NCBI GenBank assembly: GCA_949126835.1
Contig: OX421509.1
Location: 10,823,420-10,887,419 of the forward strand
Direction of reading: 5' to 3'
Source of the DNA: Anisus vortex
Lineage: Eukaryota > Mollusca > Gastropoda > Planorbidae
DNA length: 64,000 nt
The position numbers and the translations under genes are program-made. Under the pieces are notes generated by a model. It was given only the letters and a program-made list of their open reading frames with translations. It was not told the origin of the DNA and ran no database searches. How positions within the stretch are numbered: the stretch's first letter is position 1; every line of letters starts with the position of its first letter. Positions 21,801 to 31,755 of the stretch are shown here, piece by piece.

Positions 21801-22181
21801 CCTTCATTACTGTTGAGTTACTGTTGAGTAAAGCTATAACCGACGGTTCGATATGTGACGCATACAAATAATAGTACCGTAAATACTGGTGATTGGGGTC
21901 AAGCTAGTCATGCCAGTCATGATGCACAATCCAAACTCTATACCAGTGATTATTCGGTTATGGTTTTGATCCATTGTTTAAGACCACAATGATTTTCGAC
22001 TAAAGTCGAAATTGGCATACAGAAAGAGTTTTGTAAATTCGACTATAGTCGAATGTTTTCAGTAAAAAAAATATTATTTAATTTTTAAAATTATTCTATC
22101 TTTCTGTTCATTGTAGTTTATAGTTTCTGTAGATAAAGACCTATGTAATTTTTCCTCGGCCAACGCCGGGCACTGTAGCTA

Positions 22182-22243
<62 letters not shown>

Positions 22244-22325
22244 ATATATTGATTGAATTGATTTTTTTAATTACTCAACAATGTCCAATATTCTATTTCT
22301 GTCTTTTTCTTTTTTTACTTTATTT

Positions 22326-22366
<41 letters not shown>

Positions 22367-22980
22367 CTCTCCTTTTTGTACTACAATATAATTAAATATT
22401 GTAAATAAATATGTTCCTTATTTATTATTAGAGATCACTACAGCTATTTGAAATTATATAAGAATACGTACTCACATCTTGTTAGAATAATGTGTTTGTT
22501 AAATATGACGGCTAAATAATAAATATGAAAGATAAATACATATGACACATAGATAAATATGACATATAAATAAATTTGACAGATAAGTAAATATGATACA
22601 TAAATAAAAATGACATATAAATAAATATAACTGATGAATAAATATGACATATCAATAAATATGACATATTAAAAAATTTGACAGATAAATACATATGACA
22701 GATAAATAAATAGACAGAGAGAAAGATCGATGAATAGAGAAAGGGTTACATGGACTGACAGATAGATAGAGAAAGATAGACTGAAAAAGAGAGAAGGCAG
22801 TATATAGAAAGATAGTTAGACAAATAGATTCTGATATAAAGCTAGATAAATAAATAGAAAGATAGTAATAAAGATAAGAATGGTATATTCGTAAATACCA
22901 ATGTACTCACCCAAGCCAAAAAACATAATCCAACAATAACATAAAATAACTTTTAACCCGGAACTCAACAGTCGAGTCAT
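15878..22980 (-). CDS. Secreted PAN/apple-like + C-type lectin domain protein, paralogue B (5 exons)
   Basis: Exons in coding order: 22980-22911, 19731-19558, 18383-18219, 18013-17834, 16005-15878. Their lengths (70, 174, 165, 180, 128 nt) equal those of paralogue A, all introns are GT-AG and phase 1, and no stop interrupts the frame. The product is 238 residues: signal peptide starting MTRLLSSG, PAN/apple-like module (ECAIKC, QNCICY, RCDMG), then CTLD (ACVWES, ARDDC, WVGLND, YRWEDD, DGPNN, GNENC, TYICEQ). The ligand motif is GPN rather than GPD, and the extra cysteine of A in GGYLC is Tyr here (AGYLY), while its likely partner (TIC) is kept. Intron 1 holds a piggyBac relic and a MITE, intron 2 a SINE and a MITE, intron 4 a 13-bp minisatellite. 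It appears intact and is probably secreted; its ligand cannot be read from sequence. Confidence 0.82.
16055..16098. repeat. (GA)n-rich microsatellite, intron 4 of gene B
   Basis: Interrupted GA repeat about 50 bp upstream of the exon 5 acceptor, equivalent in position to the long run in gene A. Confidence 0.85.
16290..17630. repeat. 13-bp minisatellite in intron 4 of gene B
   Basis: About 100 degenerate copies of ttggtcagaaatg. Units diverge strongly in the right half. The array fills most of intron 4 and matches the one in gene C, while gene A lacks it. Confidence 0.95.
18590..18690 (-). mobile_element. Dispersed repeat family R1 fragment
   Basis: ggcatcctgacatggaatgg then gttgcatgtacaaaccaggg, matching the 3' part of family R1 in inverse. 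Lies in intron 2 of gene B. Confidence 0.45.
18910..19171 (-). mobile_element. tRNA-derived SINE (family A), nearly full length
   Basis: On minus: box A gtggccaagcagcagcgcg, box B gggttcgaatcc, then caaattcccctagtacgcc-type body and gaacgctgcttcaccagccc tail, as in 52570-52865. Short caaaac flanks may be a target duplication. Located in intron 2 of gene B. Confidence 0.75.
19205..19285. mobile_element. 81-bp piggyBac-type MITE, intron 2 of gene B
   Basis: TTAACCCTTACAG ... GGAAGGGTTAA: TTAA target sites with inverted CCCTT/AAGGG ends. Nearly identical to 20044-20124. Confidence 0.8.
20044..20124. mobile_element. 81-bp piggyBac-type MITE, intron 1 of gene B
   Basis: Same structure and orientation as 19205-19285 with only a couple of differences. 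Lies downstream, on minus, of a piggyBac transposase relic in the same intron. Confidence 0.8.
20155..20810. repeat. Diverged direct repeat, two copies
   Basis: Segments 20155-20440 and 20595-20805 share atatatgtaaa, tcatgcaaat, gtcac(a/g)tga, gcgaccat, ttgagaaccatcg and aaacatagctagtagac in order, offset by about 440 bp. Confidence 0.6.
20930..21485 (-). mobile_element. piggyBac transposase relic (PGBD4-like N-terminal part)
   Basis: The minus strand reads an acidic N-terminal region ending SDWDFLERNDFDVLNNEW, MPPFINK, a frameshift, then NNFKAIDFFKLFFPDTLVEH and IMNETN, a stop, then SWKPCDKDELSAILGLQIEI and IDDYWA. These are the conserved motifs, in order, of the piggyBac-derived transposase fold. 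At least one frameshift and two stops show it is dead. It lies in intron 1 of gene B. Confidence 0.7.
22178..22240. repeat. (TA)n microsatellite after a ccaacgccgggca tail
   Basis: About 28 TA units follow a tail motif ggccaacgccgggcactgta. Versions of that tail end the SINE-like copies at 34955, 36135 and 44965. Confidence 0.85.
22327..22372. repeat. (CT)n microsatellite
   Basis: About 18 CT units followed by tttctttctctcc, in intron 1 of gene B. Confidence 0.95.
22500..22720. repeat. AT-rich minisatellite, intron 1 of gene B
   Basis: About 12 degenerate units of roughly 17 bp, of the type gacatataaataaatat; GATA-like repeats follow to about 22,880. Confidence 0.8.
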
Positions 22981-23097
22981 TCTTGAAAAGGCAACAGCCA
23001 CCAAAGACCAACAAAAGAACTGTAAGCCTCTGCATAATCTTTCTAAAAGACAATTTCTTGAGTGTTACATATTTAATGGTCATGCGCTGATGGCTTT

Positions 23098-23212
23098 TAT
23101 GGTTCATTATAACAGTTAATTATTGATTATATATATATATATTCAGAAGAATAAACTATGCAGTCGCCAGGATGGGTAAAGACGAGTCCCCGGTGATTAG
23201 ATAGTGCAATAT
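23098..23212 (-). promoter_or_regulatory. Conserved block upstream of lectin gene B (candidate promoter)
   Basis: Matches the block upstream of gene A almost base for base: ggttcattataacagttaat, cagaagaataaactatgcag, gtgattagatag. Confidence 0.3.
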
Positions 23213-23449
23213 TTTTTTGGAAATTAAAAAAAAAAGATTTCCATACAAAATGGTAGTGAAGATAATACGATAATAACATACACTTTTTATTTTAATAAAA
23301 GTTGCACTTAAGTCTCAATATATGGTTTTAATTGAAAGACATGTGTCACAAATTGTATCCATGACATTTAAAATTTGTAGACGCCTCTGTAGGCCTATAC
23401 ATTTTCAATGTGGCTAAATAAATAGATGTAATTAACTTGATTGTTGTTC

Positions 23450-23680
23450 CATTTCATTGAGTTATTATGTCTGTCTGAGACTTATAAAACATTAAAATGG
23501 CATGTTGGGTTTGTGTGAGAGTGTGTGTGTCAATGCTAATCATATATTTCACTCAGTTGGTGTGAATGTGTCCAAGCTAATCAAATATTTCATTCAGTTT
23601 GTGCGCCTATAAAAGATTTAATTCCATTGGTACGTCTGTGTAAGGCTAATGATATTTTTCATTGAGTTAGTGTGCCCATG
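23450..23680. repeat. 41-bp minisatellite, unit B (contracted)
   Basis: About five diverged units around gagttggtgtg and ctaatca, aligned with the longer array at 10040-10430. Confidence 0.65.
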
Positions 23681-24335
23681 TGCTGCTAAAGTGTGGCTAC
23701 AATTATACAATTCACCTTCAATATAGTTGTTCAAGAAACACTCCAATCAATATATCTCATTCTTTTGGAAATTATTTAATGTTCACCATGCATTGTTTTA
23801 CCGCGTTCATGTTTGTTTCCCCACTGTGACGTCACTATTATATGTCCGTGCGGTTCTAACATCAATTCATTCCTTTGTCGGAGGCGATTCATTATCTTGC
23901 CACCATGATATTTTAGAAGTATAAATTAAATTAGAATACCTCATTACATACAGAAATGTGTCTATTACACATGTAATGCATTACACTCTATAACAAGTAT
24001 TTACTTAAATTAGTCTATTAACCCAAGTAGTGCTGGTCTCAGAAACTTAGAAATCGTATGCTAAATTCAATAATTGGCGTCCTTATTATGCTTCTATGTG
24101 GACTTTTATTTTGTATCTTGGCAGGAGTTAAATACTAATTACGTTTAAACAGATAAGCTGAGATAGTGTGGAAACTATAACTGTTCTAATAGAGGTGTAG
24201 ACAAAAAAAGAATATATGAATAAGATAGGAGAATATAATATGTATTATTCAATTTGAAAGTAGTAACATTGAATAAATTGACACACTAAAAAGATCTGGA
24301 AGAGCATACAGACAAAAAGACCCTATGGTCTAATA

Positions 24336-24538
24336 CAGGGGTCGGCAACTTTTTTTTTTGTAATAGTGTGCCAAAACAGGATTTCTAATTCATTCAGCGT
24401 ACCAACAGACTAAAAGTCACCTTGCTATTTTTATGTAGAAAATAATTACATTGCCTTCTTATGAGTCTTTGGCGTGCCATCGATAAAAATCGCTCTGCGT
24501 GCCAAGTTTGGCACGCGTGCCGTAGGTTGTCGACGCTG
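24336..24538. mobile_element. hAT MITE, unit B copy
   Basis: CAGGGGTCGGCAAC at the left and gttgtcgacgctg at the right, with perfect 8-bp duplications gtctaata (24328-24335 and 24539-24546). Confidence 0.88.
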
Positions 24539-24692
24539 GTCTAATATTTGGTCTCATGTCAAACTCTACTATAAAACTGATACGCGGTACGTGCGTGTAA
24601 CTTTCCCGTATTATAAAGACGGAAATGAAATGGAAGAATTGTGTTTCTACATATCGTATTATGTTTTTGTTTTGTTTACTTTAACTGTAAAT

Positions 24693-24900
24693 GGAGCATG
24701 GTGGCCGAGCGGCAGCGCGTTAGACTGGCGTGTTGAAGATCCTGGTTCGAATCCTTGAAATCGGGGATTTTGTTTCCCATCCCTGAGAGAGTCGATGATT
24801 CTACCACTACAAATGGATATAAGGGATAATCAAAGGCGACATTTAATTCTCTATACATTTCTACTGGTAATTCATCTTCGTCTTTCAAATGTCAAGACAA
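24693..24900 (+). mobile_element. tRNA-derived SINE, unit B copy
   Basis: Box A-like tggccgagcggcagcgcg and box B-like ggttcgaatcc followed by a shared tail. Aligned with 11721-11925. Confidence 0.65.
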
Positions 24901-25224
24901 AATGAATGCAGTATTATAGAAGCTTTTAAGTTGATTCAATAAGTACTTTACGATAGTAGTTCCTGGAAAGAAATCAGAATCAGATGCAATCGAAAATTAT
25001 TTTGCTGAGTCTGCCAGCACTAAGAGTTGCTCTGCAAAGAATTGTGTATGGTGAAAAAAAAAGTAGTTTTACACACCTAGCTGAGGTACAAGGTATTTTT
25101 GTAAGACTTGTTACTTACGAATTCTTAACTGTACTATTAGTAGAGTAAAGTTCTAAAAGTGGACATTTTTCTTAAAAGTTCGCCACTGGGAATGAGGCTC
25201 GTCTAGAAGGGACTCTTGGGCCTC

Positions 25225-25620
25225 CTCTATACAGGCGAAGTGTCCTGCCGACTCATCGCTTTTGGAAGATCTCAGTTTCTCTCTGACGACCGTTGGCCTT
25301 AGAGCCTTCTCAGTATACAGTACGAAGATGTGGAATCTACTTCCTATTCAACTCAGGCGAACAAGTTCTATTGATACTTTCAAAAAGAACTTAAAAACTC
25401 AATATTTCAAGATTTACCTTAGTTAAAATTTAACATGCTTTAAACCCCTACTGTCTTACTTATAGGTCGGGTCAGTTACTGCTACATTTATTTGATCAGA
25501 TTTTCTTTTTAATCATCAGTTAGTTCTGTCACCTAGCCTAGAGTAATATCCGTGTTCTTAGTTGTATGTTAAATGTGCTCTGAGCATACATTAAATTTTG
25601 TTGGCAGCACTATACCTGGT
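25225..25620 (+). mobile_element. LINE 3' end (CR1/L2-type reverse transcriptase C-terminus plus 3' UTR)
   Basis: Plus frame reads SLTTVGLRAFSVYSTKMWN, LLPIQLRRTSSIDTF and KKNLKTQYFK, the classic end of CR1/L2/Rex-type reverse transcriptases, stopping at about 25425. The following stretch (tccgtgttcttagttgtatg, aatgtgctctgagcatac) recurs at 40850-40925 and, inverted, at 36265-36335, so it is probably the LINE 3' UTR. Absent from unit A. Confidence 0.65.
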
Positions 25621-26009
25621 TAATGGTTTGGTATTTGCTCAGATATAAGACGCATTGCGACCTAGTTGATGATACAATGGAAATTCCGTAAGGGACAACA
25701 TGAAAATGTGCTTACGGTATCTTAGCATGCGACTGGGTTGAAAATTTGTAATCACATAAATATAAATCTAACTCCATTCCGGAATCAGTTTTTTTTAGCT
25801 ATGTTCAAAAACGTAAGAAACTTTACCATGATAGTATACATTAAACTAGTTAGGGAAAGAAAAGGCGACTGTGCTCTGTGCTAGAGACACAATCCCCTAG
25901 CATTACCATGATCACAAAAATGCGATTACTCATTGACTTGCCTCTGTTATCTGTGTATAGCATGTTATAATAGTTTCTATTGTGTATTTGAAATTGTCTC
26001 GTTAGTTCA

Positions 26010-26570
26010 TATAAGGCGTTTGCAATCACGTGACAAAAAGCACGTGATTTTTTTTTTTTATGTAGTGGTGTACACAATGGCCGCTGTATCAATAAAGTGT
26101 CCTATAGGCCCGAGCTTGTTTTTACTTATGTTTCGTGAAAGTGTAAATAGGTCTAACCGGCCCTAGCCTAATCACATTAATCAATTAATCTGCAGTATTT
26201 AACTTTTAAAAAAGGGGAATACATATAATTAATGTTGTACCGAACGATTATTAGGCCTAATTATAATATCAATCAAATCAATTCAATTGCAACACTTACC
26301 GGTCGGATATGAAGATGATAAAATGGGCGTAAAATGTTGAAAATCGTTGAAAAAATACCATGTCAGGCTTTCTCTTGGACTAGGAAGACGATATACGACT
26401 ATTTACCTTCTAATTTGTGAGTAGGATTGCCAATATTCAGATGTGAATTTAACATGATGAAGAAGAACTTCACCACGTTACGTTTGTACCTCAAGTGGGT
26501 TCTATATTTACACAAATACGTAACTAAATTTAGACTAAAAAACTTAAGCTCCGCCCATAGAGAACGCTCT
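26010..26570. mobile_element. Insertion of unknown class in unit B
   Basis: Units A and B align on both sides (ttcatgtagagttatt in A), but B has about 550 extra bp starting near a doubled cacgtga palindrome (tcacgtgacaaaaagcacg). No coding motif or clear terminal repeat was seen. Confidence 0.4.
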
Positions 26571-26914
26571 ATAAAGTTATGTATTTATGTTTAATTCAAT
26601 TGTAGAGAATATTTGCGTAAGATATTTAAGTATTATGACGTAATAACTTCAAAATGTTTTATCGTAGTCTTTATAACTTTTCAGAACTCATTTTTTTTTT
26701 TTTATTCTGAAAACTTGTGAAAAGTTCTATGTTGGAGTATATTTTACAAACTATTATAAAGAGGTCGAAAATGTCGTAAAGGGCTGTGAATAATTAATAT
26801 ACTCCTACTGTTGATTCTTAAATATGTTTCTTCACCACAAATTTGTATATGAAAATCGTATAATCATTTGTTAAGAATATCATGCCTATAATATAAGCCT
26901 CAAACTATAAAATA

Positions 26915-27275
26915 GACTCCAGACCTTTGTTAACAGATGCCTAAGAAATATACTCAAAATAAAATGGTTCGACAAGGTAGAAAACTCCAAGCTGTGGGAG
27001 AGGTGTGGACAAAGAACAGTAGAACAACAAATCATGGAAAGGAAGTGGAGATGGATTGGACACAACCTCAGGAAAGATAACAACAACAGAGCTAGACAGG
27101 CCTTAGAGTGGAATCCCCAGGGTAAACGGCATAGAGGAAGACCCAAGCGAACATGGAGACGAAGCATACTGGATGAAACTGAAAGAACTGGAAAGAGTTG
27201 GGAAGAATTGAAGCGACTAGCAAGAGACCGTGAAGAGTGGCGTGCTTTGACAGAGGCCCTACTTAACCAGTGTCT
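26915..27275 (+). mobile_element. LINE fragment: reverse transcriptase C-terminus (RTE-like)
   Basis: Plus frame carries NRCLRNILKIKWFDK, LWERCGQ, RKWRWIGHNLRKDN, RQALEWNPQGKRHRGRPKRT, WRRSILDE and LARDREEWRALTEAL, the terminal region of RTE-type non-LTR elements. The 5' part is missing. It abuts the 20-bp minisatellite at 27310. Confidence 0.8.
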
Positions 27276-27309
27276 AAAACATTTAATGACGTTGCGTGTA
27301 GCCTTTCAG

Positions 27310-27745
27310 GGTAGTATTTCTGGAAGCGAGCGTAATCCCTCGGAAAGTGGGCATAGTCCCTCGGAAAATGGGCGCAGTCTATCTGGAAGCAAGCGTAGTC
27401 TCTCTGAAAGCGAACGTCGTGTCTCTGGAAACGGGCATAGTCTCCTGGAAGCGAGCGTAGTCTCTTTGGAACCGAACGTAGTGTCTCTGGAAGCAAGCAT
27501 AGTCTCCTGGAAGCGGGTATAGACTCCTTGAAGCGAGCGTATTATCCTGGAAGCTGGTGTATTCTCTCTAGTAGCGAGCGTAGTGTCTGTGGAAGCGAGC
27601 GTAATCTTCCTGAAAGCCGGCATAGTCTCCTTGAAGCGAGCGTAGTCTCCTGGAAGCAGGCGTAGTGTCTCTGGAAGCGAATGTAGTCTCTTGGGACGTA
27701 AACGTAGTCTCTCTGAAAAAGGGAATAGTTTTCAGGACACGGGCT
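27310..27745. repeat. 20-bp minisatellite, B/C boundary copy
   Basis: About 20 degenerate units of the ctggaagcgagcgtagtctc type, longer than the equivalent array at 14385. Confidence 0.88.
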
Positions 27746-27959
27746 CAGTCTTTTAGGACGTGGCGTAAACGTTTAGGATTTAGTCTTTCCGTAATATTGT
27801 TTTGGCCGCACGCGAATGTAGACTTGCGGACACCAGTGTGGCTCCCTGACGCGAGTGCGTACGTGGCACAGTAAGAAGGTAATAACTTATCTAATACAAA
27901 AAGGTTTTTTGGCCTACCTCATAAAGTCGTTTAGGGTTAATCCACTTTGGGCGCCGAAT

Positions 27960-28490
27960 TGTTGGAGCATATTTGTTGTATAATTGAATGCAACAAAAAA
28001 ACACTCCAATCTTTAATATTATATTGTTTTGTTTTAATATCAAACAATAATGAGACCAACATCGTTGTGATTATAAAGAAAAACATACGCCATTCATCCC
28101 CAGACAACTAAAAATAGACTCTAACGTCACTTCCTTAAATCACAACCCGCGTCAGACCTCATACATATATATCGCTTAGAGTAGATATTACTATTACGTA
28201 TAAAGAAATGAAATAAAATCGCTCCCAATAAAAAAAATAAATAGAAGAACAATATTTCATATAAAATAACTCACATCTGTCCAATCTGCTTCAAAATCTA
28301 AATCTATAAAGCACACAGTGGTCTTCTTAACTAAGTTGTTGCTGTTTTTTTGCTTAATAACACGTAAAAGTTTTAGCATTGACCAGTGAAATTGAATGTT
28401 ATTGTTGTCCATAGGAACAAGCATTCAATTAATTCTTCTTTAAACATTGATTGAGTGGTTTGTGGTTATTATTTCATAGTGTTGTCCGTC
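27960..28490 (-). mobile_element. Possible LTR remnant with primer-binding site, B/C boundary
   Basis: Minus strand: CTCCAACA followed at once by ATTCGGCGCCCAAAGTGGAT, resembling the primer-binding site of many LTR elements. The block repeats the one at 14890. The other terminus is not visible and no coding remnant was found. Confidence 0.35.
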
Positions 28491-28540
28491 TGTCTTATAC
28501 TGCTATAGAGAAGGACATGACTCGTAAACTCTTATATATG

Positions 28541-28789
28541 CAGTGCTTTTTTTGTAACAAAAATAGGTGCCGGTACTCAGTGATGGATTGCCTAACTTTT
28601 AAAGCAGTTTCGCATTTTACATTTTAATTCTTATTGCTCACAATTTTAAAATAATTCAATTTTAACAAATTAATAATATAATAAATTTAAAATAAACGTT
28701 AAAATACAAGAAAAGTAATAATTTTTTCCCCACATTGAAAAAGCTGCCGGTAAGCCGTACCGGTGCGTACCGTCACAAAAAAAGGACTG
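28541..28789 (+). mobile_element. hAT MITE (cagtgcttttttt type), 3' flank of gene C
   Basis: Begins CAGTGCTTTTTTTGT and ends ACAAAAAAAGGACTG. Flanks ttatatatg and tatatatg look like a target duplication. Unit B has the empty site (ctcttatatattaatg). Inverted copy at 36659-36911. Confidence 0.75.
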
Positions 28790-28837
28790 GATATATATGT
28801 AAATAGTTATGTTCAAAATTATGATGTTTAAGCAAAG

Positions 28838-29213
28838 TCTATAATAAGATGGTCCGCTTGCTTTAATATTTCTGCTATTTGATGACTCTTGTTTGAGGAA
28901 TTTCCGATCGCACTAATTCCTCTAGACTTCCGATCTAGTAATTCGCTTAGATTTTCTTAATTGAAAACTAAGATCGCAATCGAAAATTGTTTAAGCTTAC
29001 AGCGGAAGTCTTGAGAGAAGTTTAGGAGTCATTAAAGGCATTGTGCGCACGGTAAATACAAGTGTTAAGCTCTAAAAAAAAGGGCAAGCGGTTGAGCTCA
29101 TTATAGTCTTTGATGTGCTCCGGAAAACTTGAGGACCAATTGAAGGCCGCACATGCGCAAACTAACATTTCAACTCTAAAAATATAGCAAGCGGTCCATC
29201 TTATTATATAGTC
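28838..29213. mobile_element. MITE directly 3' of lectin gene C
   Basis: Inverted ends ctataataagatggtccgc and gcaagcggtccatcttatta, corresponding to 15508-15870 beside gene B. Confidence 0.6.
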
Positions 29214-29408
29214 TTTGGTTTAAGGAGAGTTGAAAAAGGGTTGTTCACATATGTAGGTAAGGCTCGAGTAGCACGTAAAATCATTGAGCATGTTCATAAA
29301 GCCAAAATGGATGCAGTCTTCATTGCCGAATTGTTTATTGGTTAGAATACCTGTATAGAATATAGAAAAACATATATATATATATATATACAAACAATAC
29401 ACATCTTC

Positions 29409-29445
29409 AGAGAGAGAAAGAAAGAGAGAGAGAGAGAGAGAGAGT
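29409..29445. repeat. (GA)n microsatellite, intron 4 of gene C
   Basis: Short GA run about 60 bp upstream of the exon 5 acceptor, at the same place as in genes A and B. Confidence 0.85.
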
Positions 29446-29619
29446 AATAAGAAATGAAAAAGTAATGAATTAATATAAAATTACAACTGAGTAAACGATC
29501 GAATGATTCACACTACAGGTGCCCCAACAGATGCCCCAACAAATGCCCCATCTAGACTGAATATTTTTTTAGCCATACTTTCATACTTATTTCAAATGTA
29601 AACGTGCTCAAAGGAAAAA

Positions 29620-30920
29620 ATGTTGGTATCAAATTTTGCTCAGAAATGTTGGCTAGAAATGTTGATCAGAAATGTTGATCAGAAATGTTGGTCAGAAATG
29701 TTGGTCAGAAATGATGGTCAGAAATGTTGGTCAGAAATGTTGGTCAGAAATGTTGGTCAGAAATGTTGGGCAGAAATGTTGGTCAGAAATGATGGTCAAA
29801 AATGTTGGTCAGAAATGATGGTCAGAAATGGTGGTCCGAAATGTTGGTCCGAAATGTTAGTCAGAGAAATGTTTGTCAAAAGTGTTTGTTGGTCAGAAAG
29901 GATGGTCAGAATTGTTGGTCAGAAATGATGGTCAGAAATGTTGGTCAGAAATGTTGGTCAGAAATGTTGGTCAGAAATGTTGGTCAGAAATGTTGGTCAG
30001 AAATGTTGGTCAGAAATGATGGTCAGAAATGTTGGTCAGAAATGTTGGTCAGAAATGTTGGTCAGAAATGTTGTCAGAAATGATGGTCAGAAATGTTGGT
30101 TAGAAATGTTGGTCAGAAATGTTAGTCAGAAATGTTGGCCAGAAATGTTGGTCAAAAATGTTGGTCAGAACAGTTGGTCAGAAATATTGGTCCGAAATGT
30201 TGGTCAGATATGTTGGTCAAAAATGTTGGTCCGATATGTTGGTCAATAATGTTTGTCAAAAATGTTGTTCAGAAATGTTGGTCCGAAATGTTGTTCCGAA
30301 ATGTTAGTCAGAGAAATGTTGGTCAAAAGTGTTTGTTGGTCAGAAATGTTGTTCAGAAATGTTTTTCAAAAATGTTGTTCAGTAATGTTGTTCAGAAATA
30401 TTGTTCAAAAATGTTGTTCAGAAATGTTGTTCAAAAATTTTGGTCGAAAATTTTGGTCAAAAGTGTTGGTCAAAAATGTTTATAAGAAATGTTTGTCAGA
30501 AATGTTCGTCAGAAATGTTTGTCACAAATGTTTTGTCAGAAATGTTGGTCAGAAATGTTGGTCAGAAATGTTGGTCAGAAATGTTGGTCAGAAATGTTGG
30601 TCAGAAATGTTGGTCAGAAATGTTAGTCAGAAATGTTGGTCAGTAATGTTGGCCAGAAATGTTGGTCAAAAATGTTGGTCAGAACAGTTGGTCAGAAATA
30701 TTGGTCCGAAATGTTGGTCAGATATGTTGGTCAAAAATGTTGGTCCGATATGTTGGTCAATAATGTTTGTCAAAAATGTTGTTTAGAAATGCTGGTCCGA
30801 AATGTTGATTAGAAATGTTGTTCAGAAATGTTGTTCAGAAATGTTGGTCGAAAATGTTGGTCAAAAGTGTTGGTCAAAAATGTTCGTCAGAAATGTTGGT
30901 CAGAAATGTTGGTCTAACTT
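29620..30920. repeat. 13-bp minisatellite in intron 4 of gene C
   Basis: About 100 copies of ttggtcagaaatg, better conserved than in gene B. A block with variant units (ggccagaaatg, gaacagttggtc, ccgatatgttgg) at about 30120-30290 is repeated at about 30635-30790, an internal duplication offset by about 514 bp. Confidence 0.95.
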
Positions 30921-31172
30921 CCAGATTAAAGCATAAAAAACAACAACAAAACATAAGACACAAAATCACACTAACCTGGTTGAAATAGCTGGCTTATTAA
31001 GGAAGCGTCAAGAATGGTGTAGTCATCTTCCCACCTGTATTCATCTTCCACTTCCATATCATTCAAACCTACCCAAAGGGGCTTTCCCAGCGAAATTGTC
31101 TTGTAGAATCGTCAATTTCTCCAGGGATTTTACAGTATAGAGGTAGCCTGATTTTGCTATAAAGTCAATATA

Positions 31173-31755
31173 CAGGGTGGGCCAATAAAATGTTACCACT
31201 TTTTATATTCTTACATTTTTCAAAATTACAAAGATTTTTGTTTCATTTTTAAGAATAATAGCAACGAAACACTGAAATCTCACTCAAACAGATTGAAAGC
31301 AATATACTGAGGAGGAGATAGTGAAGATCGTGGAAGCATAACTAAAATTGGTAACCCGCACTCAGCGACGATTTACAATTGACTTTCTGGGAAGAAATAA
31401 GACGTCTTCTGCAGAATTTCAGGTTACCAGGAAGTTTGACCACTGTTAGTCGCATACTGGACACAGACCTTCATCATTTTCCTTACATAATTCAGATTTT
31501 GCAAGCTCAGACAGCAGCGGAGAAGAGATACTAACCTTTTGTAGAAACATCAGTCAACGCATTGAAGATCACCCCGTTTTGTTGGACCTGATTTTTTTTC
31601 AGCTATGAAGCACATTTCTACCTCAATGGACATGTTATTAGGCAGAATATATAATTCTGGGCCCAGACCAAACCTCATCATTATGTCATTCGCCCTTTGA
31701 GTTTTGAAAACTTGTGTATGATTTAAAAGTGGTAACATTTTATTGGCCCACCATG
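31173..31755 (+). mobile_element. Tc1/mariner-type relic, intron 3 of gene C
   Basis: Inverted ends of about 30 bp (cagggtgggccaataaaatg and the inverse, ending cattttattggcccaccatg) with TA on both sides (31171-31172, 31756-31757). The inside has remnants of a transposase: ILDTDLHHFPY, QILQAQTAAEKR, YEAHFYLNGHV and FWAQTKPH, with stops and large deletions. Gene A has the empty site (caatataatataaatatgc). Confidence 0.82.

Noticed and set aside
22444..22694. Hydrophobic Tyr/Ile-rich frames resembling membrane segments
   Set aside because: Translation of an AT-rich minisatellite in intron 1 of gene B.
29620..30786. Several 60-177 codon frames of repeated MLVRNVGQKCWSE
   Set aside because: Direct translation of the 13-bp minisatellite; all frames give the same cycle.
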